Assembly: GCA_019637695.1 (NCBI GenBank)
Contig: JAHBVG010000028.1
Location: 1 to 64,000 of the forward strand
Direction: 5' to 3'
Source of the DNA: Caldilineaceae bacterium
GTDB lineage: Bacteria; Chloroflexota; Anaerolineae; Caldilineales; Caldilineaceae
Length of the DNA: 64,000 bases
Shown piece by piece: positions 34,928-44,150 of this stretch; the stretch's first letter is position 1, and each line of letters starts with the position of its first letter. Under the pieces are notes generated by a model. The model did not search any database. It was not told where the DNA came from and worked only from the letters and a program-made list of their open reading frames with translations. A program made the position numbers and the translations under genes.

Positions 34928-36301
34928 ATGAATGAATTGGATACGGAGCGCCGCGCGCAGCTTTGGACGATCCTCGTGATCGGCATACCACTTCTGCTGT
35001 TGGCGCTTTACGGCTCCTTCATCTTCGGCGCATGGGATTGGCTGAAACGCTGCCCGCCCGACTGCGCCAATGTCCAATATCCGCGGGCTTATCTGGCGGG
35101 TGAGGATTTCACTGGAGCCAATCTGGATACTGCCAATCTGGCCGGAGCCTATCTCGTGGAGGCCAGGCTGGCGCGGGCAAATCTCTATTTTGCCAACTTG
35201 CAGGGAGCGGATCTCACAGGGGCGGATCTGGCTGGAGCGAATCTGCGTGCTGCCAATTTGCAAGAGAGCAATCTCAGCAATGCCCTACTTCAGAGGGCGG
35301 ATCTGAATGGAGCGCGCTTGTTCAATGCGCAGTTGGCCGGGGCGGATCTGCGCGGCGCGCTTTTGGCGACGGCTTCTTTAGAGCGGAGCAATCTGCGCGG
35401 CGCACTCATTGATGAAAACACACAGATCGACGAGAAATGGCGGCTGGTCTGGGATTTGGTCAACCAAGGCGGGCAGGGACGTAATCTGGTCGGGAGCGAT
35501 CTGAGCAACGCCGATCTGCGCGACACGGACTTTCGCAACGCAGATCTGCGGCAGGTCCGTTTTGACGGCGCGGACCTGCGCGGATCTGATTTTGTCGGCG
35601 CCCAGTTGGCAGGCGCCAGGCTTACCGGCGCGTTGCTTGACGAAAGCACGCAGATCGATGGGAAATGGCGGCTGGTCTGGACGATCCTCAATCAGACGCA
35701 ATGGAACCGTAAACTCGCCGGCGCGGATCTCTCTGACGCTTACTTGAGTGGAGTTGTGTTGCGAACGGCGGATCTGAGCGGGGCGGATCTCTCAAACAGT
35801 GTGCTGGTCAGCGCCGATCTCCGTCAGGCAGCGCTAACGGGCGCCAATCTGCGCGGCCTAGACCTTACTGAAGCATCGTTGCGCGGCGCAGATCTGACCG
35901 GTGTTGATCTCACCGGCGCGCATCTGCAAGGGGCGGATCTTTCTCTCGTCAATCTGGCCGGCGTCCTTTGGGATGAGACGACTGTCGTGGCCGCAAAATG
36001 GCGCACCGTCCGCCAACTCATCACCGATGGCGGCGCTGAGGCTGATCTGGCCGGGCGCAACCTGAGCTACGCCAATCTCGCCGGTGCCGATCTGCGCGGC
36101 GCGGATCTCAGCAGCGCCGATCTTCAGGGCATCGACCTGCGCGGCGCGGATCTACGTGGCGCCAATCTGACCAATGCCAAAATCACCGACGCCATCCTCG
36201 ACAACGCCGATCTCACCGACGCCATCCTCACTGGCGTGGACTGGGCGCGGACGAGTCTGGAGGGCGCGATTTTATCAGATAATGAGGGGATAGGTGATTA
36301 G
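34928..36301 (+). CDS. Membrane-anchored pentapeptide-repeat protein
   Basis: 457 residues, 16 bp after the oxidoreductase. A transmembrane helix at about 13-35 is followed by A(D/N)LXX repeats forming a right-handed beta-helix through to the C-terminus. The helix is broken three times at near-regular spacing by a non-pentapeptide segment with the pattern DExTxxxxKWRxVxxLxxxG (about residues 162-180, 238-256 and 351-369). The anchor direction is not certain. Pentapeptide proteins have diverse roles and no function can be given. No strong ribosome site is visible. Confidence 0.88.
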   Translation: MNELDTERRAQLWTILVIGIPLLLLALYGSFIFGAWDWLKRCPPDCANVQYPRAYLAGEDFTGANLDTANLAGAYLVEARLARANLYFANLQGADLTGADLAGANLRAANLQESNLSNALLQRADLNGARLFNAQLAGADLRGALLATASLERSNLRGALIDENTQIDEKWRLVWDLVNQGGQGRNLVGSDLSNADLRDTDFRNADLRQVRFDGADLRGSDFVGAQLAGARLTGALLDESTQIDGKWRLVWTILNQTQWNRKLAGADLSDAYLSGVVLRTADLSGADLSNSVLVSADLRQAALTGANLRGLDLTEASLRGADLTGVDLTGAHLQGADLSLVNLAGVLWDETTVVAAKWRTVRQLITDGGAEADLAGRNLSYANLAGADLRGADLSSADLQGIDLRGADLRGANLTNAKITDAILDNADLTDAILTGVDWARTSLEGAILSDNEGIGD

Positions 36302-36445
36302 TGATTGGGGACTGGGCAATCATGTAGACTTTCTGAATCTCCTAATCGCCCAATCTCTATCAAGAGAGACTGAGCGATTGGGAGATTTCAGAGGCTTCAC
36401 CCAATCCCCAATCCCCAGTCACCTGTCACCTGTCATCAACCACCC
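36297..36445. repeat. Composite heptamer repeat, copy A
   Basis: Left GGGGACTGGGCAAT-type units, a central stem (AATCTCCTAATCGCCCAATC facing GCGATTGGGAGATTT), the core GATTTCAGAGGCTTCACCC and right CCCAATCCCCAATCCCCAGT units. Inverted halves can form one long hairpin between the pentapeptide and PhyH genes. Confidence 0.75.
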
Positions 36446-36457
36446 ACAGGAGAGACC

Positions 36458-37267
36458 ATGCTTACCCAACAACAAGTCGAGTTTTACCGAGAGAACGGCT
36501 ATCTGCTGGTGGAGGGGATGTTCTCCGCCGAGGAGGCCGCCCAGTTCCGCCAGGAGGCACACGCGTTGATCGAACGCTTGCAGAAGATCAGCGAGGTGGA
36601 TGCGACCTGGGCCAGCGCCCGCGAGGTCGCCATGACCAAGACTTCGCTGCTCCACTGCCACAATGTACAATTCCACTCGGCGCTCTTCACGCGGCTGCTC
36701 GTGGATGAACGACTGACCTCGGCGGCGGCGCAGATCATCAGTTCGCCCAATGTGCAGCTCCACCACAACAAGCTTTTCATCAAACCGCCGGAAAAGGGAT
36801 CGCCCTTCCCCATGCACCAGGACGAACCCTTCTTCCCCCACGACAACCACAGCATGATCGCCGCCGTTGTCCACTTTGACAACGCGCCGCTGGAAAAGGG
36901 CTGCATCCGCGTGGTGCCGGGCAGCTACAAACAAGGACCGATCCCCCATGTGCAGGAAGGCGGCTGGCATCTGCCCTTCGATCAATACCCATTGGAGTCG
37001 TCGGTAGCCTGCCCTGCCAAAGCTGGGGACGTGCTCTTTTTTAGCTACCTCACCATCCACGGATCGGGCGTCAACACCAGCAACGAAGCCCGCACCACCC
37101 TGCTGATCCAGATGCGTGACCCAGCGGACCCGCCATCCAAACTCGTCCACCTCTCGCGCGGGCAGGGGATGATGCTGCGCGGCTTCGATCCCACCGCCGA
37201 CACCGCCAGCCAGGTCCACGCTGAGAAACCGGCGGCGATGGGTGGCACGATGACGATGGGTATGTAA
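36458..37267 (+). CDS. Phytanoyl-CoA dioxygenase (PhyH) family protein
   Basis: 269-residue Fe(II)/2-oxoglutarate-dependent oxygenase. The iron-binding HxD is at about H120/D122 in MHQDEPFFPH; the distal histidine lies in TIHGSGVNTS near 201, followed by an Arg for 2-oxoglutarate. No signal peptide. In sugar-utilisation clusters such enzymes hydroxylate small molecules of unknown identity; the name does not imply phytanoyl-CoA as substrate. AGGAGAG precedes the ATG. Confidence 0.9.
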   Translation: MLTQQQVEFYRENGYLLVEGMFSAEEAAQFRQEAHALIERLQKISEVDATWASAREVAMTKTSLLHCHNVQFHSALFTRLLVDERLTSAAAQIISSPNVQLHHNKLFIKPPEKGSPFPMHQDEPFFPHDNHSMIAAVVHFDNAPLEKGCIRVVPGSYKQGPIPHVQEGGWHLPFDQYPLESSVACPAKAGDVLFFSYLTIHGSGVNTSNEARTTLLIQMRDPADPPSKLVHLSRGQGMMLRGFDPTADTASQVHAEKPAAMGGTMTMGM

Positions 37268-37272
37268 ACATC

Positions 37273-37355
37273 AAATGAGTAACGAGTAATGAGTAGGTTG
37301 ACGAATTACTTTCCCAATTGGCGACTCTGCCATTGACTTACTCATTACTCATTTT
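37273..37355. repeat. Inverted GAGTAAT heptamer repeats
   Basis: GAGTAACGAGTAATGAGTAG on the left faces ACTTACTCATTACTCATT on the right; the two halves can pair. The tract ends about 15 bp before the GH38 ribosome site. Confidence 0.65.
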
Positions 37356-37383
37356 TCATCCTCACAGAAAGGAAATTCTCCCC

Positions 37384-40300
37384 GTGCTCCACAAAATGCG
37401 CTGGACCCCGCAGAAGATCGCACAGCGGATTGCGTTGATCGAGCCGCTGGCCTACCGCCGACAACAATTGATCTCCTCGTTCCATTATTTGGATCTGCCC
37501 GATCCCGAAACTGCGCCCATCATCGGCGCGGATGTGGATCGCAGCGGTTGGCAGAGCATCCAATCCAACAGCCATTGGGGCAACAAATTCGGCAACTTTA
37601 TGCTCAGCACCGAATTCAACATCCCCGCGGATTGGCGTGACGATGCGCCGGTTGCGCTCTACCTGCCCCTGGGTGAAGCGGCCAGTTTCAGCCATCCAGA
37701 GGCGCTGGCCTATGTGGATGGCGTCGCCTATGCCGCCTGCGACCGCCACCATCAAGAGTTTCGCCTCAAGGATGAGTGGCGCGGCGGCCAATCTCACCAT
37801 CTCGATTTGCATGGCTTCTTCGGCGGGATTACACTGCGGCCTGATTTTATCCTCTTCCTCGGCCCGTGCGCCGTGGCGCAGATCGATCAGCCGACGCGCG
37901 ACTTCGCGGCGCTGGCGCGGGTCGCCCTCGGCATCGCCAACAATTTAGATGCGAACCATCCCGCCAAAGGACATCTGCTCAACGCGCTCAATGACGCCTT
38001 CAACCGCGTGGATCTGCGCGAGCGCATTGCGGAGGTGGCCGAAACTCCCTTCGGCGATGACTTCTACGCCAGCATCCCCGCTGCATTGGAGACGCTGCGC
38101 GAGGGCATCGCCAACGCCGGCGCGCCCATGAATGTGAGCATCGTCGCCGCCGGCCACGCCCACATCGACGTGGCCTGGCTGTGGACACTCTGGCAGACGC
38201 GACGCAAGGCCGGGCGCACCTTCCACACCGCCTTGCGGTTGATGGAGCAGTTCCCCGACTATCATTTCACCCAGAGCCAGCCGCAGTTGTACGACTACGT
38301 GCGCCAGGATTACCCCGAACTCTTCGAGGCGATTAAAGAACGGGTGGCCGACGGGCGCTGGGAAACCATCGGCGGCATGTGGGTGGAGGCCGACTGCAAC
38401 CTCAGCGGCGGCGAATCGCTGGCGCGCCAACTTCTGCTCGGTCGCACCTTTTACCGCGATCACTTTGGACCCGAAGCGGAGACGCCTGTCCTCTGGCTGC
38501 CCGATGTCTTCGGCTACGCCTGGAATCTGCCCCAACTGATCCACGAAGCGGGGATGAAATACTTCTTCACCATCAAGATTGGCTGGAGCCAATACAACCG
38601 GCTACCCTACGATTCCTTTTGGTGGCAGGGGCTGGACGGAACCAAAGTGCTCACCCACTTCAGCACGACGCCCGAAGTTGGCAGCGCCTACGCCAGCACC
38701 TATAACGCCGACGCTTCGCCGCGCGCCGCCCTGGGCACATGGACGAACTTCCAGCAAAAGGAACTTCAGCACGAATTGCTGATGGCCTATGGCTATGGCG
38801 ACGGCGGCGGCGGCCCCACCCGCGAGATGCTCGAAAATATCGAGACCATGCGTCACTTCCCCGCGGCGCCGCAGATGAAGCCGGGCAAGGTCACCGATTT
38901 CTATCATAAGTTAGAGGCCGAATCGGGCGACCGCTTGCCGACGTGGAACGGCGAACTCTACCTGGAACTGCACCGCGGCACCTACACCACGCAGGGACGC
39001 AACAAGCGGGCCAACCGCAAGAGCGAATTCCTGCTACACGATGTGGAATTTTTGGCGGCGCTGGCCGCGTTGATCGACCCGACTTATGACTATCCGCAGG
39101 CGACGATCAACAAGGCATGGGAATTGATCTGCCTCAACCAATTCCACGACATCATCCCCGGCAGCAGCATTGGGCCGGTCTATGTTGAGTCATTACAGCA
39201 GTACGCGCAGATCCGCGATCTGGCCGAAACGGTGAAAGCGGACGCGCTCACGGTCATCGCCGCGGGGTTGAGCGAGGAAAATCTGCTGTTGGCCGTCAAC
39301 CCCACTGGCTTCGCCCGCGGCGAGGTCATCTTCTGGGATGGACATCTTCAGTCGGATCAACATCTCTGCCGCGCCGATGGCACGATGATCCACTGCCAGG
39401 GGGGCGAGCGCGGCACCTTCATCGACGCCGGTGAACTGGCCCCGTACAGTGTCACACCGATCCAGATTTGTGATGGACAGGTGCTGCACATGCACTCCGG
39501 CCTTTCCGCCTCGCCGCTCCATTTGGAAAACGATCATCTGCGCGTGGATCTGAACGAGGACGGCGACATCATCGCCATCTTCGACAAGGCCAATCATCGC
39601 GATGTGCTGGCCGCGGGCGGCATTGCCAACCAATTCCAGGCCTTCGAGGATCGCCCCATCAACTGGGACGCCTGGGATGTGGACATCTTCTACGACGACA
39701 AGCGCTACCTGGCCGATCCGGCAACGTCGGTGCGCGTCGTTGATGCGGGTCCGTTGCGGGCCACGCTGGAGATCCGGCGGCGCATCCTGCACAGCGAGTA
39801 TACCCAGCGCATCAGCCTGAGTCACAACAGTCCCCGCCTGGACTTTGAGACGCAGATCGACTGGCGCGAACGCCACGCGCTGCTCAAGGTTGCCTTCCCG
39901 GTGGATGTGCTTTCGCCCACAGCAACCTATGAGATCCAATGGGGCAATGTGCAGCGCCCCACCCACCGCAACACCAGTTGGGATTGGGCGCGCTTCGAGA
40001 CCTGCGCCCAAAAGTGGGTGGATCTGAGCGAAGGCGGCTACGGCGTCAGCCTGCTCAACGACTGCAAGTACGGCCACGACATTCACAACAACGTGATGCG
40101 CATCTCGCTCTTGCGCAGCCCCACCATGCCCGATCCTACGGCGGATCTGGGCGAGCATCACTTTAGCTATAGCCTCTTCCCCCACAGCGGGGGGTGGGAC
40201 GAACGCACGATCCGCGAGGCGTACGCGCTCAACGATCCCATCCTCGTAGAGGCGACGCGGGAATCGGCGCATCATCGCCGACCGCTGCTGTCGGACGTCA

Positions 40301-40566
40301 TCGCATCATCCCTCGTCTCCGTGGACGCGCCCAACGTCGTCATCGAAACCGTCAAACAGGCCGAGGACGGCGACGGTATCATTGTCCGCCTCTACGAGAC
40401 CCAGCGCCGCCGCGGATCAGTGACACTTTCTACAGGCTTCAAGCTGGCCGGCGCGGAACAGGTCAACCTGCTCGAAGAGACCAAAGAAGCCCTAACCGTT
40501 GACGGCAATCAGGTGACGTTTGCGATTCGTCCGTACCAGATTGTGACGTTGCGATTGAAGACGTAA
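37384..40566 (+). CDS. Alpha-mannosidase, GH38
   Basis: 1060-residue cytoplasmic retaining alpha-mannosidase. GTG at 37384 is chosen because AAAGGA lies 8-10 bases upstream; ATG at 37396 is an alternative. Zinc ligands H260 and D262 are in AHIDVAWLW, and the nucleophile D374 is in LWLPDVFGYAW, which also supplies a zinc ligand. The helical middle domain contains NQFHDIIPGSSIGPVY. Beta domains fill the C-terminal 450 residues. Length matches bacterial GH38 enzymes. It probably trims mannosides entering with other sugars handled by the surrounding genes. Confidence 0.95.
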   Translation: MLHKMRWTPQKIAQRIALIEPLAYRRQQLISSFHYLDLPDPETAPIIGADVDRSGWQSIQSNSHWGNKFGNFMLSTEFNIPADWRDDAPVALYLPLGEAASFSHPEALAYVDGVAYAACDRHHQEFRLKDEWRGGQSHHLDLHGFFGGITLRPDFILFLGPCAVAQIDQPTRDFAALARVALGIANNLDANHPAKGHLLNALNDAFNRVDLRERIAEVAETPFGDDFYASIPAALETLREGIANAGAPMNVSIVAAGHAHIDVAWLWTLWQTRRKAGRTFHTALRLMEQFPDYHFTQSQPQLYDYVRQDYPELFEAIKERVADGRWETIGGMWVEADCNLSGGESLARQLLLGRTFYRDHFGPEAETPVLWLPDVFGYAWNLPQLIHEAGMKYFFTIKIGWSQYNRLPYDSFWWQGLDGTKVLTHFSTTPEVGSAYASTYNADASPRAALGTWTNFQQKELQHELLMAYGYGDGGGGPTREMLENIETMRHFPAAPQMKPGKVTDFYHKLEAESGDRLPTWNGELYLELHRGTYTTQGRNKRANRKSEFLLHDVEFLAALAALIDPTYDYPQATINKAWELICLNQFHDIIPGSSIGPVYVESLQQYAQIRDLAETVKADALTVIAAGLSEENLLLAVNPTGFARGEVIFWDGHLQSDQHLCRADGTMIHCQGGERGTFIDAGELAPYSVTPIQICDGQVLHMHSGLSASPLHLENDHLRVDLNEDGDIIAIFDKANHRDVLAAGGIANQFQAFEDRPINWDAWDVDIFYDDKRYLADPATSVRVVDAGPLRATLEIRRRILHSEYTQRISLSHNSPRLDFETQIDWRERHALLKVAFPVDVLSPTATYEIQWGNVQRPTHRNTSWDWARFETCAQKWVDLSEGGYGVSLLNDCKYGHDIHNNVMRISLLRSPTMPDPTADLGEHHFSYSLFPHSGGWDERTIREAYALNDPILVEATRESAHHRRPLLSDVIASSLVSVDAPNVVIETVKQAEDGDGIIVRLYETQRRRGSVTLSTGFKLAGAEQVNLLEETKEALTVDGNQVTFAIRPYQIVTLRLKT

Positions 40567-40665
40567 TGAGTAAGGAGTAAGGAGTAAGGTCTTGTCGACG
40601 AAATAGGTTCCCAAGCGGCGAAAAATATAGTATTGATACTCATTACTCCTTACTCATTACTCTAC
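40562..40665. repeat. Inverted GAGTAAG heptamer repeats
   Basis: ATGAGTAAGGAGTAAGGAGT overlaps the GH38 stop and faces ACTCATTACTCCTTACTCAT near 40638. The arms can pair over a 45-bp centre, giving a transcript-end structure. Confidence 0.65.
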
Positions 40666-40679
40666 CAAGGAGGTTCCCC

Positions 40680-41741
40680 ATGTCCACCCTTTCCTCTCGC
40701 GAACGTGTGTTTCGGGCAATCCGTCGCCAGCCCACCGATTGTGTGGCGGCGATGCCCTATATGTACGATATTGCGGCGCAGACGGCGGGGATTCCTGTGC
40801 TGGAATTCAGCACCAATCCAGAGGCGATGGTGCGTGCGCAGTTGACGCTCCACGAGCAACTGGGCCAGGATGTAATCGCCATCGGCGCGGACAACTATTA
40901 CATCGCCGAGGGCTTCGGCTGTGGAACCACACGCAACGAGGGCGAGATCCCCGTGCTGATCAAGCCGCCGCTGCAAAGCATGGACGGCGTCTTCGATCTC
41001 GAAGTACCCGATCCCCAGCGCCATGGACGGATGCCGGTGATGCTGGAAGCGCTCAAACTGGCGCGCAAAGCCGTGGGGGATACCGTCGCCCTGCGCTCAC
41101 CGGGGACCGGTCCCTTTGCGCTGGCGTCGTACTTTATCGGCTCGCAGCAGTGGCTATTGGAGATTGCGATGGTAGAGCATGGCTTGGAAGGAGCCAATAA
41201 GGCCGCTGTACTCCACGCGTTGGAACTTTCCACCGAGGCGTTGATCCGCTTTGGCAAAGCCTGCCACGACGCCGGCGCGGACATCCTCCACTGCGGCGAT
41301 TCGCTGGCCTCGTGCAATGTTATCTCGCCGGGGACGTACAAGCGCTTTTCGTGGCCCTATTCCAAGCGGGTCTTCGAGGCGTGGCATGCCCACGGCGCGC
41401 AGAATACGCTGCTCCATATCTGCGGGGACAGCACACGCGTCCTCGATCTCTACGCCGACACCGGCGCGGATATAGTGGAGATCGATAACGCCGTCAACAT
41501 GGCAACCGCCAAGGGGCGCATCGGCGACCGCACCGCCATCGTTGGCAACGTCCACACGGTGGTGGAACTGCTCGAAGGCACGCCGGAGATGGTACGCGCC
41601 TCGGCGCAGCGCTGTATCGACGAGGCCGGCGCGGGCGGCGGCTTCCTCCTCGGCTCCGGCTGCATCGTCCCTCGCCACGCGCCGCTGGAAAACGTGCGCG
41701 CCATGATCGAAGTCGCGCACAGTCAGCCCTATCCGAATTAG
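40680..41741 (+). CDS. Uroporphyrinogen decarboxylase-family protein, methyltransferase-like
   Basis: 353-residue TIM-barrel protein of the UroD/MtaA superfamily. The zinc-ligand region is recognisable (LLHICGDSTRVLDLYADTGA) with a second Cys in GSGCIVPRHAPLENVRAM, the arrangement of corrinoid methyltransferases rather than of true HemE. The heme-pathway residues of HemE are not evident. In glycoside clusters of Chloroflexi and Thermotogae such proteins are common but unassigned. AAGGAGGT precedes the ATG. Function beyond the superfamily is uncertain. Confidence 0.85.
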   Translation: MSTLSSRERVFRAIRRQPTDCVAAMPYMYDIAAQTAGIPVLEFSTNPEAMVRAQLTLHEQLGQDVIAIGADNYYIAEGFGCGTTRNEGEIPVLIKPPLQSMDGVFDLEVPDPQRHGRMPVMLEALKLARKAVGDTVALRSPGTGPFALASYFIGSQQWLLEIAMVEHGLEGANKAAVLHALELSTEALIRFGKACHDAGADILHCGDSLASCNVISPGTYKRFSWPYSKRVFEAWHAHGAQNTLLHICGDSTRVLDLYADTGADIVEIDNAVNMATAKGRIGDRTAIVGNVHTVVELLEGTPEMVRASAQRCIDEAGAGGGFLLGSGCIVPRHAPLENVRAMIEVAHSQPYPN

Positions 41742-41808
41742 GGACTGGGGACTGGGGACTGGGGATCGGGTATTGCATCTACGTCCGTCGTCCGCCGTCT
41801 GCCGTCAA
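41742..41808. repeat. GGGACTG and GTCTGCC heptamers
   Basis: GGGACTGGGGACTGGGGACT and then CGTCCGTCGTCCGCCGTCTG, both with a 7-bp period, directly after the UroD-like gene. Confidence 0.65.
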
Positions 41809-41821
41809 GAAAGGATTACAT

Positions 41822-42676
41822 ATGCCTCGCATTTCAACTTCTTCGTGGAGCCTGCACCGTGCGCTGGGACGTCCGCCGTTGTTTGGGCCGGGTGAAGCGC
41901 CGCAAGGGCCCTCCGCTGCGGCAGAGATCTCATTGCTGGAACTGCCGTTACGGTTGGCCACAATTGGGATCAACACGTTGGAGATCGTCCATTTTCACTT
42001 CCCGTCCACCGATGGCGCTTATCTGGATGCGCTGCGCGCGGCAGTGAAGGATGCGGGGGTCGAACTCTTCAGCGTCCTCATCGACGCCGGCGACATTACC
42101 CACGCCGACGCTGCCCAGCGAGAAGAAGCGCTGACCTGGATTCGTTCTTGGATCGACGTAGCGGAACGGGTGGGTGCGTCTCATGCGCGGGTGGTGGCGG
42201 GCTATACGCCGGTGGAACGGGATGGCGGCTACCTCCGCCATCACCCCATCATTCAACAGAGCGCCAATAATCTCCTCACCCTTACCGATCACGCCGATCC
42301 GCTGGGCGTGCGCGTGATCACCGAGAACTTCCGCGAGACGGGAAGTCGCGCCGATCAACTGCTGGCGATCCTTGAATTGTGCGAAGGACGGGTGGGGCTG
42401 TGCGCGGATTTCGGCAACGCCAAAGGCGCGGACAAGTACGACGAACTGGCCGCGCTCTTTCCCCACGCCGATTCAGCCCACGTCAAGGCTGAGTACGACG
42501 CAGCCGGCAATGTGGATCACACCGAGTTGGCGCGCTCGCTGGGATTGCTGCGCGCAACATCCTTCAACGGCCCCATGTCGCTAATCTTCGACTCGCCGTT
42601 GCGCCCTGGCGAAACCGAGTGGGACAACCTCGTGATCCTGCGCGATCTGGTGGGGAAAGAGATGAATGAGGAATGA
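41822..42676 (+). CDS. Sugar phosphate isomerase/epimerase, TIM-barrel (AP endonuclease family 2)
   Basis: 284-residue xylose-isomerase-like TIM barrel. Probable metal ligands are in VITENFRETGS (Glu), GLCADFGNAKG (Asp), DSAHVKAEYD (His) and the C-terminal LIFDSPL. These enzymes interconvert keto- and aldo-sugars or their epimers; the exact sugar cannot be inferred. AAAGGA precedes the ATG. It ends about 55 bp before the GH172 start, so the two are probably co-transcribed. Confidence 0.87.
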   Translation: MPRISTSSWSLHRALGRPPLFGPGEAPQGPSAAAEISLLELPLRLATIGINTLEIVHFHFPSTDGAYLDALRAAVKDAGVELFSVLIDAGDITHADAAQREEALTWIRSWIDVAERVGASHARVVAGYTPVERDGGYLRHHPIIQQSANNLLTLTDHADPLGVRVITENFRETGSRADQLLAILELCEGRVGLCADFGNAKGADKYDELAALFPHADSAHVKAEYDAAGNVDHTELARSLGLLRATSFNGPMSLIFDSPLRPGETEWDNLVILRDLVGKEMNEE

Positions 42677-42732
42677 TGAGTGGGTTTTATAGTGAAACGT
42701 TTTTCAAAGCAAACTCGATAGGAGCCGAAACG

Positions 42733-43830
42733 ATGCAACCAACGTTCAATGGCCTGGGCATGCACCTGGGCAATCTTTCTCAACTTTCCAACGCTCAGAC
42801 CCATTCGATCAGCGCGGAGAATTTCCGCGGCGAAAAGGGCAAGGGCGGCATGGCGACCGAAGGCACCGGCGCGGACGCCGCCCGCGAACTGGGACAGGGC
42901 TGGAAGGTCTCGCCGTCGATCCACATTGGGGGACGGCAGACCGTCACCCTGGCCGAGATCGATGGGCCCGGCGCCATTCAGCACATCTGGCTTACCGTCC
43001 ACCCGCAGCATTGGCGGCGGCTGGTGCTGCGCATGTATTGGGACAACGAGGAGACGCCGTCGGTGGAGACGCCCATCGGCGATTTCTTCTGCAACGGCTG
43101 GGGGGAACGCTGCAACATTACGTCGCTGGCGGTAGCGGTGAACCCGGCGGGCGGCTTCAACGCCTATTGGGAGATGCCCTTCCGCCGCCATGCCCGTATC
43201 ACCGTCGAAAACCTTGCGGCCGACGAGGTGCGCGGTTTCTATTATCAGATCACCTACGCGCTGACCGACGTGCCCTCAGATCGGGCTTACTTCCACGCGC
43301 AGTGGCGGCGCAGCAACCCGCTCCCCTATCAGACCGACCATGTGCTGCTCGACGGCGTCCAGGGACAGGGCCACTACGTGGGGACCTACCTGGCCTGGGG
43401 CGTCAACAGCACCGGCTGGTGGGGTGAAGGGGAGATCAAGTTCTTCATGGATGGCGACGAGTGGCCCACGATCTGCGGCACGGGCACTGAGGATTACTTC
43501 GGCGGCGCGTGGAACTTTGAATTCCCCAAAGGGGAGTATGGCGTCTTCTCGTCGCCCTACTCTGGCCTGCCCCAAGTGATCAAGCCGGATGGCCTCTATC
43601 GCAGCCAGCAGCGCTTTGGCATGTACCGCTGGCACATCACCGATCCCATCCGCTTCCGCGAGGATCTGCGGGTGACGATCCAGGCGCTCGGCTGGCGTTC
43701 GCAATTGGAAGGTAAATCGCGCTATCTTCCCCTGAAGGATGACATCGCATCCACCGTTTTCTGGTATCAAACCGAACCACACGCGGCCTTCCCCACCTTG
43801 CCCGGCCTCAACGATCTTGAGGTGATTTAG
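42733..43830 (+). CDS. GH172-family protein (DUF2961)
   Basis: 365-residue double jelly-roll protein. The ATG at 42733 is chosen for the GGAG 9 bases upstream. Family hallmarks are EIDGPGAIQHIWLT, LRMYWDNEETPSVETPIGDF and the active-site region CGTGTEDYFGGAWNF. Characterised GH172 enzymes are difructose-dianhydride or alpha-D-fructofuranosidases and D-arabinofuranosidases, working as trimers or hexamers. No signal peptide, so it acts inside the cell. With the arabinofuranosidase at 12684 it hints at furanoside use, but the two loci are 28 kb apart. Confidence 0.92.
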   Translation: MQPTFNGLGMHLGNLSQLSNAQTHSISAENFRGEKGKGGMATEGTGADAARELGQGWKVSPSIHIGGRQTVTLAEIDGPGAIQHIWLTVHPQHWRRLVLRMYWDNEETPSVETPIGDFFCNGWGERCNITSLAVAVNPAGGFNAYWEMPFRRHARITVENLAADEVRGFYYQITYALTDVPSDRAYFHAQWRRSNPLPYQTDHVLLDGVQGQGHYVGTYLAWGVNSTGWWGEGEIKFFMDGDEWPTICGTGTEDYFGGAWNFEFPKGEYGVFSSPYSGLPQVIKPDGLYRSQQRFGMYRWHITDPIRFREDLRVTIQALGWRSQLEGKSRYLPLKDDIASTVFWYQTEPHAAFPTLPGLNDLEVI

Positions 43831-43831
43831 A

Positions 43832-43978
43832 ACTGGGGATTGGAGATCGGGGATCGGGTCATGTTTCTTGAATCTTCTAATTCTTGATCGCTATCAACAA
43901 GATATCGGATATTGGAGATTAGCAATTGTGTACCCGATCCCCAGTCCCCGATCTCTGATCCCCAATCCCCAGTCCCTT
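43832..43978. repeat. Composite heptamer repeat, copy B
   Basis: Left GGGGATTGGAGATCGGGGAT units, a central part with TTGATCGCTATCAA and GATATTGGAGATTAG, and right CCCGATCCCCAGTCCCCGAT units. The arrangement matches copies at 36297 and 62666. It fills most of the gap between GH172 and the PRC-barrel gene. Confidence 0.75.
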
Positions 43979-44150
43979 ATGTCCGCATTTATGCCCGCCT
44001 TCTATACCCCTGTATATGGTCGAGGATCTGCCTATCTGCTAGTGTAGGGCTACATCCTATTGGATAAATGTGATCCCGAACTACTATTCCACGATGGGCG
44101 ACTGCCATAATTCGAGTGGATGCCCGTCCTGTGGGAGGAGGCATAATCTC

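Noticed and set aside
36297-36445. CRISPR-like array
   Set aside because: Repeats have a 7-bp period, are degenerate and have no spacers of constant length; no cas gene is near.
40680-41741. True uroporphyrinogen decarboxylase (hemE)
   Set aside because: The zinc-ligand Cys/His pattern is of the methyltransferase branch and the gene sits among glycoside genes, without other heme genes.
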